Numbered from the stretch's first letter, positions 1-7,643 are shown. The stretch is DNA of 12,063 nucleotides from Desulfobacterales bacterium (GCA_013042695.1 JABDPQ010000453.1:1-12063), one strand, 5' to 3'. Notes: generated from the sequence alone by a model not told the origin. Numbers and translations: made by a program.

Positions 1-41
1 CAGCTAATTCTGTGTTTATTACAATGTGGATTCATCGAAAG

Positions 42-2105
42 CTATTTTTTAAAAGGAATCCCCATTTTTCTCATTTTACCTCGAAGGGTATTCGGATTAA
101 CTTGGAGCAATTCTGCTGCTCCTCCTGGGCCATGAATTTTCCATTCCGTTAATTCAAGTGCTTGAAGGATGTGCCTTTCTATTATTGAATTAAATGATGG
201 AAAGAAATCCTTTTCTTTGAGTTGATTCTCAAAATGCGATGTGGTTTTATTCTTTGTATCTCCGATGATATCAAATTGAAGCGGCCCATCGCGATGAAGT
301 ATTAAAGCCCGTTCGATCAAATTTTCCAATTCACGAACGTTGCCTGGCCAATTGTATTCTAACAGGGTATCAATAGCGCCAGGGGCCAAAACAGGGATAT
401 GTCCCAACTTGAGTTCTCTAGATTTCAAAATAATAAAATGTTGGACCAGCTCAGGAATATCTGACGCCCGATCACGAAGTGGCGGAATCCAGATGGGAAA
501 AACATTCAAACGAAACCATAAATCCTCACGGAATTGTTTATCTTTGATCATTTCCTCCAGATTACGGTTCGTAGCAGCAATTATGCGGATATCCACCGGA
601 ATTGTTTTCACACCACCAACCCTTTCGATTTCCCTGTTTTGCAAGACCCTTAATAATCGAACCTGGACATGAGGTGGCAGTTCACCGATTTCATCTAAAA
701 AAATAGTGCCTTTGTGGGCGCGCTCAAATCTACCTCGTTTTTGAGCTAACGCACCGGTAAAAGAACCTTTTTCGTGTCCGAAAAGTTCACTGTCAATGAG
801 AGTATCTGGAATAGCACCACAGTTAAGGCTGACAAAAGGACCTTTGCTGCGTGACGATGAATAATGTATGGCATTGGCAATAACATCCTTGCCGACACCG
901 GTTTCTCCTAAAAGCAATACTGGACTGTCCATCGAAGAAACCTGCTGAACCTTAAACATCACATCTCGCAGTCCAAAACTAGCTCCAACAATCTCACTGC
1001 CTGACAAACGATGTAACTCATCATGCAAAAACTTGTTATCATCAACCAGCAAATCTTTTAATTTTAGAATTTCCCGATGTTTGAGAGTGTTGCTCATGGC
1101 CACAAAAAAAGGTACTCTCAGGTTTTCATAAAGCCTAGCATCAGCTTCGCTAAAGCGTTCTGAACCGCGGGCAAGAAGAGCCAGTCCGCCTGCGAACTCC
1201 CCCTCAAGTACTAGCGGCAAGACCATAATAGATGAAACAGGTTCACCAAGCGCATGAAGAAGATGTGTAGATAATGGATTATCTACGGGGTTGTTGTAGA
1301 TCTCTGCAGGAAGGTGTCTGCCGGCATCTACCGCCTGAAAAAATTGTGAAACGGCCGATCTGTCCATTTCCGGAACCGAAATCATCAAGTCCAACTGTTC
1401 GCCCTTTTCAGCACCGGCTTTGGCAATAAAACGCATTGCCCCTTGCTCTACTTCATACCGCTGAAGATAAATCACGTCTGCAGGCATGTGCTGGGATATA
1501 TAGTTAAAGCAATTGCACAATCCTTTTTCAACTTCAAGATTTCCACAAATCCGCATCGTAACCTCCCAGAAAAATTCCCGATCCTGGAGTTTGAGCTCGC
1601 TGCGATGCTTCAGTGTATTAGATAATGCAATGGCAAAGGGCTCATTTAAAGAAATAATCAAATCTGCATCCTGCTGTGTTAACTTCACATCCCCTTCGCT
1701 TACAAGAGCAAGCGTACCGATCATTTGCTCTCCAGATTTCAGGCCTAGAACGATAAGTGATGAGGCTTTTACACCATGAAAGCCCAACATTTCCTCTGCA
1801 AGTTGTTCCTTTTTGGGGGCTTCAAACAGATATACCGCACGTTTTTTCAAGTCATATTTTGTCTCAGCCTGCTTTTTGGCTTCCGCTGAAAGAGGTTTTA
1901 TCAAGTCTACGCTTTTTCCACCGATTAGATCAGCCGTTGCTATTGTCCGCATGGTTGCTAGGCCCTTGTCGTAATATTCAAGGGCCATCCAACTGACAGG
2001 CATGGTCTGCTTTAAAAATTGAAGCGTAGAATATAGCGCTTTTTCAATTTCAAGATTTCCACAGATTCTTAATACCGCTTCACGAAAAAACTTGTTCTTA
2101 TCCAT
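42..2105 (-). CDS. Sigma-54-dependent transcriptional activator with tandem GAF domains
   Basis: This is a bacterial enhancer-binding protein that remodels RNA polymerase-sigma-54 at -24/-12 promoters using ATP. Numbering from the ATG at 2105 (687 aa), two homologous GAF-type sensor blocks occupy about residues 5-170 and 177-345. Each opens with a near-identical FF-x-E-x6-CGNLE-x-EK stretch, which shows an internal duplication. The AAA+ domain follows, with Walker A GETGVGKD (400-407), the sigma-54 contact loop as GSFTGA (447-452, Ser for the usual Ala) and Walker B GTIFLDEIGE (466-475). A Fis-type helix-turn-helix lies at about 664-683. There is no receiver domain, so the signal is probably a small molecule bound by GAF rather than phosphorylation. 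ATG 2105 is preferred because AAAGGA lies 5 bases upstream; a GTG at 2120 would add five residues. It diverges from the six-gene cluster, whose promoter it probably controls. Architecture is certain, ligand unknown. Confidence 0.95.
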   Translation of the reverse strand: MDKNKFFREAVLRICGNLEIEKALYSTLQFLKQTMPVSWMALEYYDKGLATMRTIATADLIGGKSVDLIKPLSAEAKKQAETKYDLKKRAVYLFEAPKKEQLAEEMLGFHGVKASSLIVLGLKSGEQMIGTLALVSEGDVKLTQQDADLIISLNEPFAIALSNTLKHRSELKLQDREFFWEVTMRICGNLEVEKGLCNCFNYISQHMPADVIYLQRYEVEQGAMRFIAKAGAEKGEQLDLMISVPEMDRSAVSQFFQAVDAGRHLPAEIYNNPVDNPLSTHLLHALGEPVSSIMVLPLVLEGEFAGGLALLARGSERFSEADARLYENLRVPFFVAMSNTLKHREILKLKDLLVDDNKFLHDELHRLSGSEIVGASFGLRDVMFKVQQVSSMDSPVLLLGETGVGKDVIANAIHYSSSRSKGPFVSLNCGAIPDTLIDSELFGHEKGSFTGALAQKRGRFERAHKGTIFLDEIGELPPHVQVRLLRVLQNREIERVGGVKTIPVDIRIIAATNRNLEEMIKDKQFREDLWFRLNVFPIWIPPLRDRASDIPELVQHFIILKSRELKLGHIPVLAPGAIDTLLEYNWPGNVRELENLIERALILHRDGPLQFDIIGDTKNKTTSHFENQLKEKDFFPSFNSIIERHILQALELTEWKIHGPGGAAELLQVNPNTLRGKMRKMGIPFKK

Positions 2106-2127
2106 TCTTTTTCCTTTCACTCACCTC

Positions 2128-2197
2128 TTGTCTTATTTAACAAAATAATACATCAGCATTATCAAATAAAACAACATGAATTGTCTTATTTGGTAAT
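2128..2197. promoter_or_regulatory. Probable upstream activator sites for the sigma-54 activator
   Basis: A long inverted repeat has 17-bp arms at 2158-2174 and 2181-2197, separated by 6 bp, with 15 of 17 positions complementary. Its right arm begins TTGTCTTATTT, and an exact copy of that 11-mer lies at 2128-2138, giving three half-sites. The palindrome centre is about 97 bp upstream of the start expected from the sigma-54 promoter at 2248-2264, a normal distance for an enhancer. The same sites lie just upstream of the activator gene on the other strand, and a possible sigma-70 promoter for that gene (TTGAAA, rc of 2203-2208) abuts the palindrome, so autoregulation is plausible. The repeat is directly visible; its binding by the product of the neighbouring gene is inference. 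Confidence 0.7.
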
Positions 2198-2247
2198 AAT
2201 ATTTTCAAGGATCTCCTTAAGTAATTGTTATTTAGTGAAATTTAAAA

Positions 2248-2264
2248 TTGGCACGGTTCTCGCT
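2248..2264 (+). promoter_or_regulatory. Sigma-54 (-24/-12) promoter for the six-gene cluster
   Basis: The sequence TTGGCACGGTTCTCGCT matches the sigma-54 consensus TTGGCACG-N4-TTGCT with one mismatch. The invariant GG (2250-2251) and GC (2262-2263) are exactly 10 bases apart. Transcription would start near 2275, leaving a leader of about 43 bases before the ATG at 2318. The adjacent divergent gene encodes the type of activator this promoter class requires, which strongly supports the call. Confidence 0.82.
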
Positions 2265-2317
2265 AGTGTAGGTCAGTACATGTTCGAAGATTAAAGAATC
2301 GAAGTTAGGAGAAAAAA

Positions 2318-3178
2318 ATGAAAAAAATACTTATAGCCGGAGCAACCGGATACCTCGGTAAATTTGTCGTAAGAGAGCTTAACAACCGTGGCTTTTTTAT
2401 TAGAGCTCTCTCCCGCAACCCGGAAAGGCTCGATGATATTCGAGAAGAGATTGATGAATACCATATCGGACAAATTACCCGGCCAGATACACTGGAAGGT
2501 ATTTGTGATGGCATGGATGTTGTTTTTTCTTCCATTGGTATCACAAAACAAAAAGACAAACTGACATTTAAAGATGTTGATTACCAGGGAAATCAAAACC
2601 TACTAAATGAAGCAAAAAAGGCAGGGGTTAAAAAATTCATCTATGTTTCGCTCCTCAATGGTCCAAAGCTTTGCCACCTTGACATTGTCAAGGCCCATGA
2701 GGATTTCGTCAAAGACTTGAAATCCTCTGGTATAGATTATGCGGTCATTCGTCCCACAGGATATTTTTCAGATATGGAAGAATTCTTGTCTATGGCAAGA
2801 AAGGGTCGTGTCTTTTTAATCGGTACCGGGGATAACCGGGTAAATCCAATACATGGTGTAGATCTGGCAGTGAGTTGTGCCGACGCTGTTGACAAAAGTA
2901 AACACGAAATCAATGTTGGCGGACCGGAAGTAATGACCTGGAAACAGATCGCCACCCTTGCTTTGGAAACATTGAATCAACCGATCAAGATCACCAGAGT
3001 TCCTTTGTGGGTTATGAATTTTACCCAATTCGCTATCCGTATTTTCAGCCCTCATAAAGCAGGATTGCTTGCATTTTTCATCACCATGTCAACACAGGAC
3101 ATGGTCGGACAGACAACTGGCACCCATACCCTGAAAGCGCATTTTAAAAAATGGGAGTGCAATTATGAAAATAACTGA
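2318..3178 (+). CDS. Atypical SDR / NmrA-like NAD(P)-dependent oxidoreductase
   Basis: This 286-residue cytoplasmic protein has a Rossmann fold. The dinucleotide-binding glycine motif GATGYLG lies at residues 8-14. Arginines at 29 and 33 in RALSR suggest preference for NADPH. The core continues with VVFSSIGIT (about 68-76), KKFIYVSLLNG (about 105-115) and IRPTGYF (144-150), all typical of NmrA-like atypical SDRs. No classical YxxxK catalytic pair is evident, so it could be a reductase of an unusual type or a redox-sensing NmrA-like protein. TAGGAG lies 7-8 bases before the ATG. It is the first gene after the sigma-54 promoter and overlaps the next gene by 14 bp. The family call is firm; the substrate is unknown. 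Confidence 0.88.
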   Translation: MKKILIAGATGYLGKFVVRELNNRGFFIRALSRNPERLDDIREEIDEYHIGQITRPDTLEGICDGMDVVFSSIGITKQKDKLTFKDVDYQGNQNLLNEAKKAGVKKFIYVSLLNGPKLCHLDIVKAHEDFVKDLKSSGIDYAVIRPTGYFSDMEEFLSMARKGRVFLIGTGDNRVNPIHGVDLAVSCADAVDKSKHEINVGGPEVMTWKQIATLALETLNQPIKITRVPLWVMNFTQFAIRIFSPHKAGLLAFFITMSTQDMVGQTTGTHTLKAHFKKWECNYENN

Positions 3179-3440
3179 AATTATCCATGTTCGCTTACCT
3201 GCCGGCATGCCACCAGGTTTGAGCGAAAAGATAAGGAAGTCGATCAGCGCTGAAATTTCAGCCGAATTTTTTACAATATTTCAACGGGATAATTTGGAGA
3301 GTGATCTGGCTGTGCATATACATCGTAACGAAGACAACACCCAATCTGTGCCAAGGCAGTACGGCATTCATCTCGCATCTTCCCTCAAAGAGTATGGACT
3401 TGTAGACCACACCATCTGGAAGGAATTGGGATCGAATTAA
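3165..3440 (+). CDS. Small conserved-looking protein of unknown function
   Basis: This encodes 91 residues that I do not recognise. GGGAG (3154-3158) precedes the ATG by a normal distance, and the start lies inside the end of the SDR gene with a 14-bp overlap, so the two are probably translationally coupled. The protein is soluble, with no signal peptide, membrane helix or cysteine. It opens with a strand-like KITEIIHVRLPAG, followed by an amphipathic helix (about 19-40) and a second strand-like stretch around LAVHIHRN (48-55). This pattern could fit a small alpha/beta (ferredoxin-like or tautomerase-like) fold, but that is a guess. An N-terminal proline, as tautomerases require, is absent. 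Its fixed overlap suggests it acts with the SDR. Confidence 0.72.
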   Translation: MKITEIIHVRLPAGMPPGLSEKIRKSISAEISAEFFTIFQRDNLESDLAVHIHRNEDNTQSVPRQYGIHLASSLKEYGLVDHTIWKELGSN

Positions 3441-3496
3441 AACTTGAGATTGAATGCAACAATGCCAACCATGGATTTTTAAAAGGAATAAATGTG

Positions 3497-4399
3497 ATGA
3501 ATAAGAAATTTAAAATTTTAACAATTCTTGGTAGCCCGCACGAAAAAAGATCCAATACGCGAGCCTTTGTGGAAGATTTCGTAGAAGAATTACAAGATGT
3601 AGGTCTTGACCTGGAGCACGATATCATCTCATTAGGTCGCAAGATAGTCAAACCGTGTATTGGTTGTTGGAACTGCACCAAGGGTAACCCCTGCCCTCTG
3701 GCAGATGATGACTTAGACGAGATCAAGAATGCAATGATAGCATGTGATATGCTGATACTCGCATCCCCGGTATATACAAATCAAGTGACGGCCCAGATGA
3801 AAGCCTTGTGTGATCGTCTCTTTACCTGGTGTCATATTTATCCCTTATTGGGCAAATATAGTCTCAGTGTGGTCACGACTGGCAATGATGGACACAAGGA
3901 AACTGCTGAATTTCTGGAGAAGATGCTGGCAACCTATGGGACCTGTTCCTTTGGAAGTATTCTCAGCATAGGCGGTTTTACGCCCGGTTTCTTCCCTTGG
4001 AGGAAGCAATCACGTAATAAATATAAAAAGTTTGCCGGCATCGTTGCGAACATCATTCTTCAGCAGAAAATGCCAAAAAGCCGGTCTATACAACGTAAGA
4101 TGTTCCGCACAATGAAAAATAAGATGAGTGGGATTCATTCGGTAAACAGCATGGTCCACGGAGTCCCGGAAAATCAGCCGCATCCTTCAAAACTAAGAGT
4201 CAGCATCATGCGATTCTTTTTCAGGAAAATGAAGCTGACTGAGACCCAGCTCGACAAATGGGCCAATCTGCTTTCCTTTGAATTGGCATGGTGGCGGGAC
4301 CGGGGATGGCTTCGGGCAAAATCGTTGGAGCAATTGGCAGGTATGCCTGTGCCTAAAGGGTTTCATATCAAAGAACGCCTTTTGGGGCATGATAAATAG
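3497..4399 (+). CDS. NAD(P)H-dependent FMN reductase / iron-sulfur-flavoprotein-like protein
   Basis: This 300-residue cytoplasmic protein has an N-terminal flavodoxin-like domain. In numbering from the upstream GTG (3494), the FMN-phosphate loop is GSPHEKRSNTRAF (13-25). A cysteine cluster C-x2-C-x2-C-x5-C (residues 55, 58, 61, 67) lies in CIGCWNCTKGNPCPL, and SPVYTNQVTAQMKALCDR (91-108) is the second signature of this family. Related iron-sulfur flavoproteins bind a [4Fe-4S] cluster with a compact cysteine motif, so this one may be redox-active beyond FMN; simpler NADPH:FMN reductases also carry a CxGCxxC. The last 110 or so residues are a basic, helical extension not part of the flavodoxin core, possibly for partner or membrane contact. 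AAAAGGA (3481-3487) serves either GTG 3494 or ATG 3497. It probably supplies reducing power within this operon. Confidence 0.85.
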   Translation: MNKKFKILTILGSPHEKRSNTRAFVEDFVEELQDVGLDLEHDIISLGRKIVKPCIGCWNCTKGNPCPLADDDLDEIKNAMIACDMLILASPVYTNQVTAQMKALCDRLFTWCHIYPLLGKYSLSVVTTGNDGHKETAEFLEKMLATYGTCSFGSILSIGGFTPGFFPWRKQSRNKYKKFAGIVANIILQQKMPKSRSIQRKMFRTMKNKMSGIHSVNSMVHGVPENQPHPSKLRVSIMRFFFRKMKLTETQLDKWANLLSFELAWWRDRGWLRAKSLEQLAGMPVPKGFHIKERLLGHDK

Positions 4400-4546
4400 A
4401 ATTTTCATTCAGAAACGAATGCAATAGTGGACATGGACACGACCAGAAACACGTCGAGGCCAGGCAAGGTCTTCTAAGCGAAATACTTGATAAATTTTTG
4501 TGAGAAAAGCCAATGGCCAAAATAGTCATTTTATAGGAGAAAAATC

Positions 4547-5383
4547 ATGTTTGACACCTTAAAGGAAATCAACCAACGACCAAAACCATTTGAATTCTAT
4601 ACAGCAAGCGAACTTTGGACAAATGAGCATACAGCGCAACAAATGCTACAGTATCACTTGAATGATGACATTGAAGCATCAAGTAGAAAGAGCACCTTTA
4701 TTGAAAAGTCATGCAACTGGATAGCAGAGTATTTCAATATTGGAGGGAAAAAAGTAATCGATTTTGGCTGCGGACCCGGTCTTTATGCACAACGGCTTGC
4801 ACAGAAAGGCGCCTTCGTCACCGGGATCGACTTTTCAGTTAATTCGATCAATCATGCAAGAACAGTAGCACATGAGAGTGGCTTGAGTATTCATTATTTG
4901 GTTTCAGATTATCTTGAGCTTGAAACCGATGAAAAATTTGACCTTATTACAATGATCATGTGCGACTTCTGCGCCTTGAGCCCAGCTCAAAGAAAAACAT
5001 TACTTGGTAAGTTCAACGCAATGCTGAAACCTAAAGGTTCCATTCTGATGGATGTATATTCCCTGAAAGCCTTTGAGAAGAAAGTTGAAAGTGCAACCTA
5101 TGAAAAAAATCAGCTCTTTGGTTTCTGGAGTCCAAATGACTACTATGCTTTCGTAAACACTTTCAAATATGAAGATGAAAAGGTCCTGTTGGACAAATAT
5201 ACAATCATCGAAGCAAACCAACCAAGAAGGATCGTTTATAACTGGCTCCAACATTACAGCTTTGATGCATTACAAAGAGAATTCAATCAAAACAATCTTA
5301 CCATCAGAGGAAAATTTGCGAACGTGGCCGGGGAAGATTTTAGCCCAAAACTTGATGAGTTCGCAATCATTGCGGTCCAATAA
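4547..5383 (+). CDS. Class I SAM-dependent methyltransferase
   Basis: This 278-residue protein has a standard class I methyltransferase core. Motif I is VIDFGCGPG (70-78), the acidic residue after strand 2 is Asp95 in GIDFS, Asp121 sits in SDYLEL, and motif IV FDLITMIMCDF spans 131-141. It is followed by LKPKGSILMDV (160-170) for strands 5 and 6. An N-terminal helical segment of about 60 residues and a C-terminal beta-rich region (200-278) form the substrate pocket. TAGGAG is placed 8 bases before the ATG. A 147-bp gap separates it from the flavoprotein gene; I see no clear promoter or terminator there, so it probably belongs to the same transcript. Whether the acceptor is a small molecule, metal or protein cannot be told from sequence. 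Confidence 0.88.
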   Translation: MFDTLKEINQRPKPFEFYTASELWTNEHTAQQMLQYHLNDDIEASSRKSTFIEKSCNWIAEYFNIGGKKVIDFGCGPGLYAQRLAQKGAFVTGIDFSVNSINHARTVAHESGLSIHYLVSDYLELETDEKFDLITMIMCDFCALSPAQRKTLLGKFNAMLKPKGSILMDVYSLKAFEKKVESATYEKNQLFGFWSPNDYYAFVNTFKYEDEKVLLDKYTIIEANQPRRIVYNWLQHYSFDALQREFNQNNLTIRGKFANVAGEDFSPKLDEFAIIAVQ

Positions 5384-5506
5384 GCAAACAAGGCGGATTT
5401 GGTATTGAAAAATTAAAGGCGAATCTAACACTGAAGAAAGCTCAATAATCGGCCAAACTTCACTGACTTCAAGGATAGCCTTTTTAACATACAAACATGA
5501 GGAATT

Positions 5507-6217
5507 ATGAAAGTACAAGAATTAAAGATGTATGGAGCCAAACTTGAAATGCCAAAAGAAGCGGTCAAAGAACAAACAAAGATCATGTTTCATGCGCTAC
5601 TGAAACAATTCGGTCTTTTGGGAATGGTCGGAGTTTTTAGAGATGCTTTTGTAAATCAGATTACATTGAGAAAAAAGCATCCTGAAGCGCGCAGGAAAGC
5701 AGCTGCTATAAGCAAAGTTATAGAAAAGGAGCTGTTCGTTTTTTCAGGGTTTTTCTTGGCATTAGCTAAACGACTTGGCAGAGAAAAAGCTTATGATTTT
5801 TTCAAAACAGAAGTAATGAATGAAATTGCGAAAATTTCAATGGCAGCAATCTACCAGGTAAAGGACATGAAAAAATGTGACGGTGATATTTTTGAAAATT
5901 TCAAAAAATTCAATATCGCCTTGTTTGAACGCACAACCAGGGACCGCACATGGGTGATGGAAAGCTTTGAAGATACCAAAGACAAACTGACCCTTAAAAT
6001 CACAACCTGTGCCAACGTAGAATTATTTTCCGAATTGGGTGTTCCTGAATTAGGCAGATTTGGCTGTGATCATGATCTTGTAGGTTACGCGGCCATTGAA
6101 GATGATGTCAAGTGTGAATTCCGCAGAATGTGCACCATTGCCAAAGGTGATGACTGTTGTGTTTTTGAATTTTACAGAAAAGGCACCGCGCCTGATACTG
6201 CACATTTAAATAAGTAG
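5507..6217 (+). CDS. L-2-amino-thiazoline-4-carboxylic acid hydrolase (ATC hydrolase) family protein
   Basis: This 236-residue protein matches my memory of the ATC hydrolase family. Characterised members open the thiazoline ring of L-ATC on the way to cysteine, but most members in anaerobes have no known substrate. The signature is C-terminal: GCDHD (186-190), then FRRMCTIAKGDDCCVFEFYRK (205-225). It includes the paired Arg, the T-x-A-x-G turn, adjacent cysteines 217 and 218, and the alternating Phe strand. The N-terminal half is helical, with no signal peptide; residues 74-88 are hydrophobic but too short and charge-bounded for a confident membrane helix. GAGGA sits only 4 bases before the ATG, closer than usual. 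The position between methyltransferase and nitroreductase suggests a sulfur- or nitrogen-containing substrate, which is inference. Confidence 0.78.
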   Translation: MKVQELKMYGAKLEMPKEAVKEQTKIMFHALLKQFGLLGMVGVFRDAFVNQITLRKKHPEARRKAAAISKVIEKELFVFSGFFLALAKRLGREKAYDFFKTEVMNEIAKISMAAIYQVKDMKKCDGDIFENFKKFNIALFERTTRDRTWVMESFEDTKDKLTLKITTCANVELFSELGVPELGRFGCDHDLVGYAAIEDDVKCEFRRMCTIAKGDDCCVFEFYRKGTAPDTAHLNK

Positions 6218-6237
6218 GATAAAATATTGGTATTTAT

Positions 6238-7110
6238 ATGAAAAACTACATAAATGAAGGAATTTGTTCTCAATGTAAATTATGCATTAAGGTATGCCCA
6301 TGTAATTGTATTGAAGCCAACGCCCAAGATGAAATTGTTTTTATAGCTGAACGGGAATCCATCTGTCTGAAATGCTGTCAGTGTATGGCTATCTGCCCTT
6401 CAAAGGCAGTTCAGATTGATGGAGTATCCTATTCAGAAGATCTGTTTGATCTTCCTGGATATAATGTTAACGAAAAAGAATTCTTAAACTTCTTAAGTGC
6501 CCGTCGATCAGTAAGAAATTTCAAGGATAAACCTGTACCCGATGAGCTGATACAAAAAATGCTGGAATCAGTCTGGTACGCTCCTTTTGGTTCTCATCCA
6601 GAGAAGGTTCAAATAACAGTGATTAACAACAGGAAAAAAATAGAAAAATCTCTGCCATATATTGCTAAATTCATGGATGGTGTAGTTTCAATGATAGAAA
6701 ATCCTATAGCTTCGTTTTTTGCAAAAAAAATAGCAGGAAAAGAAACATTTAATACTATTAAAAACCATCTTTATCCTATTTCAAAAATTGGTAATTATAA
6801 CCTTGAATATGGTGATAGGATTTCCAGGGGTGCACCCGCATTGGTTATATTTCATGCTGAAAAAGGCGCAGAAGCTCATACAAATAACTCACTTATTTAT
6901 AGTACTTATGCAATTCTGGCAGCCCATTCGTTGGGGCTAGGCGCAACAATGATAGAAATAATATCGTCGGCCATCAATAAAGTAAAAGAGGTTAGAAATA
7001 TTTTCCAGATACCAGAAGAGAATGAAGCAGTAATGTCAGTGATTATTGGTTATCCTAAATATAAAAGAGCAGTAAAAAGAACTATGCAGGAAATTGATTG
7101 GATAAAATAA
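6238..7110 (+). CDS. Ferredoxin-nitroreductase fusion (2x[4Fe-4S] + FMN nitroreductase)
   Basis: This 290-residue fusion begins with a bacterial-type ferredoxin domain. It has two complete C-x2-C-x2-C-x3-CP motifs, Cys10/13/16/20 and Cys43/46/49/53, enough for two [4Fe-4S] clusters. A nitroreductase domain starts near residue 84 with ARRSVRNFKDKPVP (88-101), the arginine-rich FMN-phosphate segment, then YAPFGSHPEKVQ (114-125), HSLGLGATMIE (about 230-240) and a C-terminal IIGYPKYKR. Such fusions occur in anaerobes and pass electrons from ferredoxin-like clusters to FMN. The gene starts 20 bp after the previous stop and has only a weak ribosome site (AGGATA, about 18 bases upstream), so it may depend on translation of the upstream gene. 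It looks more AT-rich than its neighbours. It is the last gene of the cluster; no strong hairpin terminator follows. Confidence 0.92.
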   Translation: MKNYINEGICSQCKLCIKVCPCNCIEANAQDEIVFIAERESICLKCCQCMAICPSKAVQIDGVSYSEDLFDLPGYNVNEKEFLNFLSARRSVRNFKDKPVPDELIQKMLESVWYAPFGSHPEKVQITVINNRKKIEKSLPYIAKFMDGVVSMIENPIASFFAKKIAGKETFNTIKNHLYPISKIGNYNLEYGDRISRGAPALVIFHAEKGAEAHTNNSLIYSTYAILAAHSLGLGATMIEIISSAINKVKEVRNIFQIPEENEAVMSVIIGYPKYKRAVKRTMQEIDWIK

Positions 7111-7499
7111 TACGATAAATTAGGGCATGAATCGGATAAGAAAGGATAATACTACTAACGGTAGGCGAGGTGTTTTCTTCCGTGGAGCGGTTCAGTTCAT
7201 CCTGAGAGGTTACGGAGAGTCCCACCAAGGCTTTCAGCAAGGTTAGTAATGGCAATATTAACCAATTAAGAATATTTGGAATTTTATATTCTTCCTGTAT
7301 CTAAAAATTTACAAATTTCCCCAAACCTAGCAGTAAGATAGAAGTGTGAGATTTGACCTTCCCTTTGGTAAGTTAAACCTTCCAGTTGCTCCATTTCTGG
7401 ACAATTTCAGGCAAATTCTCAGGTCTAACTGCACAGGAATCACCTACAATTCATAAAAGAGAAGATAGTGAAGATTGCCAATACATATGGTAACAGACT

Positions 7500-7553
7500 G
7501 ACTCCTTAATATGATCAACATAATAATTCATTCAATCCATATTATCAGGAGTC
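7500..7553 (+). promoter_or_regulatory. Hairpin sequestering a ribosome binding site
   Basis: GACTCCT (7500-7506) pairs with AGGAGTC (7547-7553), and AATATG (7508-7513) pairs with CATATT (7538-7543). This gives 13 pairs with small bulges around a 24-base loop. The right arm contains AGGAG, the only good Shine-Dalgarno sequence for the ATG at 7558, so folding would block translation from it. The inverted repeat is visible; a regulatory role is inference. It could instead be an operator or an insertion remnant. Confidence 0.5.
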
Positions 7554-7557
7554 GATA

Positions 7558-7617
7558 ATGAGTCTCTTTGCTCAAACTTTCCATCAAAACACCGACCGGG
7601 CATTGTCTTGCGATTGA
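7558..7617 (+). CDS. Possible 19-residue leader peptide or gene fragment
   Basis: An ATG placed 6 bases after AGGAG opens a 19-codon frame (MSLFAQTFHQNTDRALSCD) ending in TGA at 7615-7617, 26 bp before the GTG of the permease gene. The start signals are better than those of the permease itself. It may be a leader peptide whose translation affects the permease, or the broken 5' end of a lost gene. No run of a single amino acid suggests classical attenuation, and I do not recognise the sequence. Confidence 0.3.
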   Translation: MSLFAQTFHQNTDRALSCD

Positions 7618-7643
7618 TGGCGGTATAACGACGTAGGGCTGAA

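Larger units (their letters stand above)
7111..7643. other. 533-bp stretch without a convincing conventional gene
   Basis: This stretch separates the sigma-54 cluster from the permease gene. A 39-codon ORF (7127-7246, basic, Gly/Arg-rich) has no usable ribosome site and is probably not a gene, though it could be a fragment. TGGCAATATTAAC at 7250-7262 recurs at 8621-8633. From about 7263 to 7500 I see only AT-rich sequence with no clear ORF, promoter or RNA fold. The last 145 bp hold the hairpin and short ORF listed separately. No tRNA, riboswitch or strong terminator was recognised. Confidence 0.5.

Noticed and set aside
340..1996. Plus-strand ORFs of 60-110 codons across the activator gene
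   Set aside because: They lie antisense to a clearly coding frame, lack ribosome sites and have no recognisable protein features.
5472..5486. AAGG-ATAG-CCTTTTT terminator-like hairpin before the ATC-hydrolase-family gene
   Set aside because: A 4-bp stem is too weak for an intrinsic terminator, and the genes on both sides point the same way.
7127..7246. 39-codon ORF after the nitroreductase gene
   Set aside because: There is no usable ribosome site (TAGGG touches the start), no recognisable similarity, and it is short enough to occur by chance.
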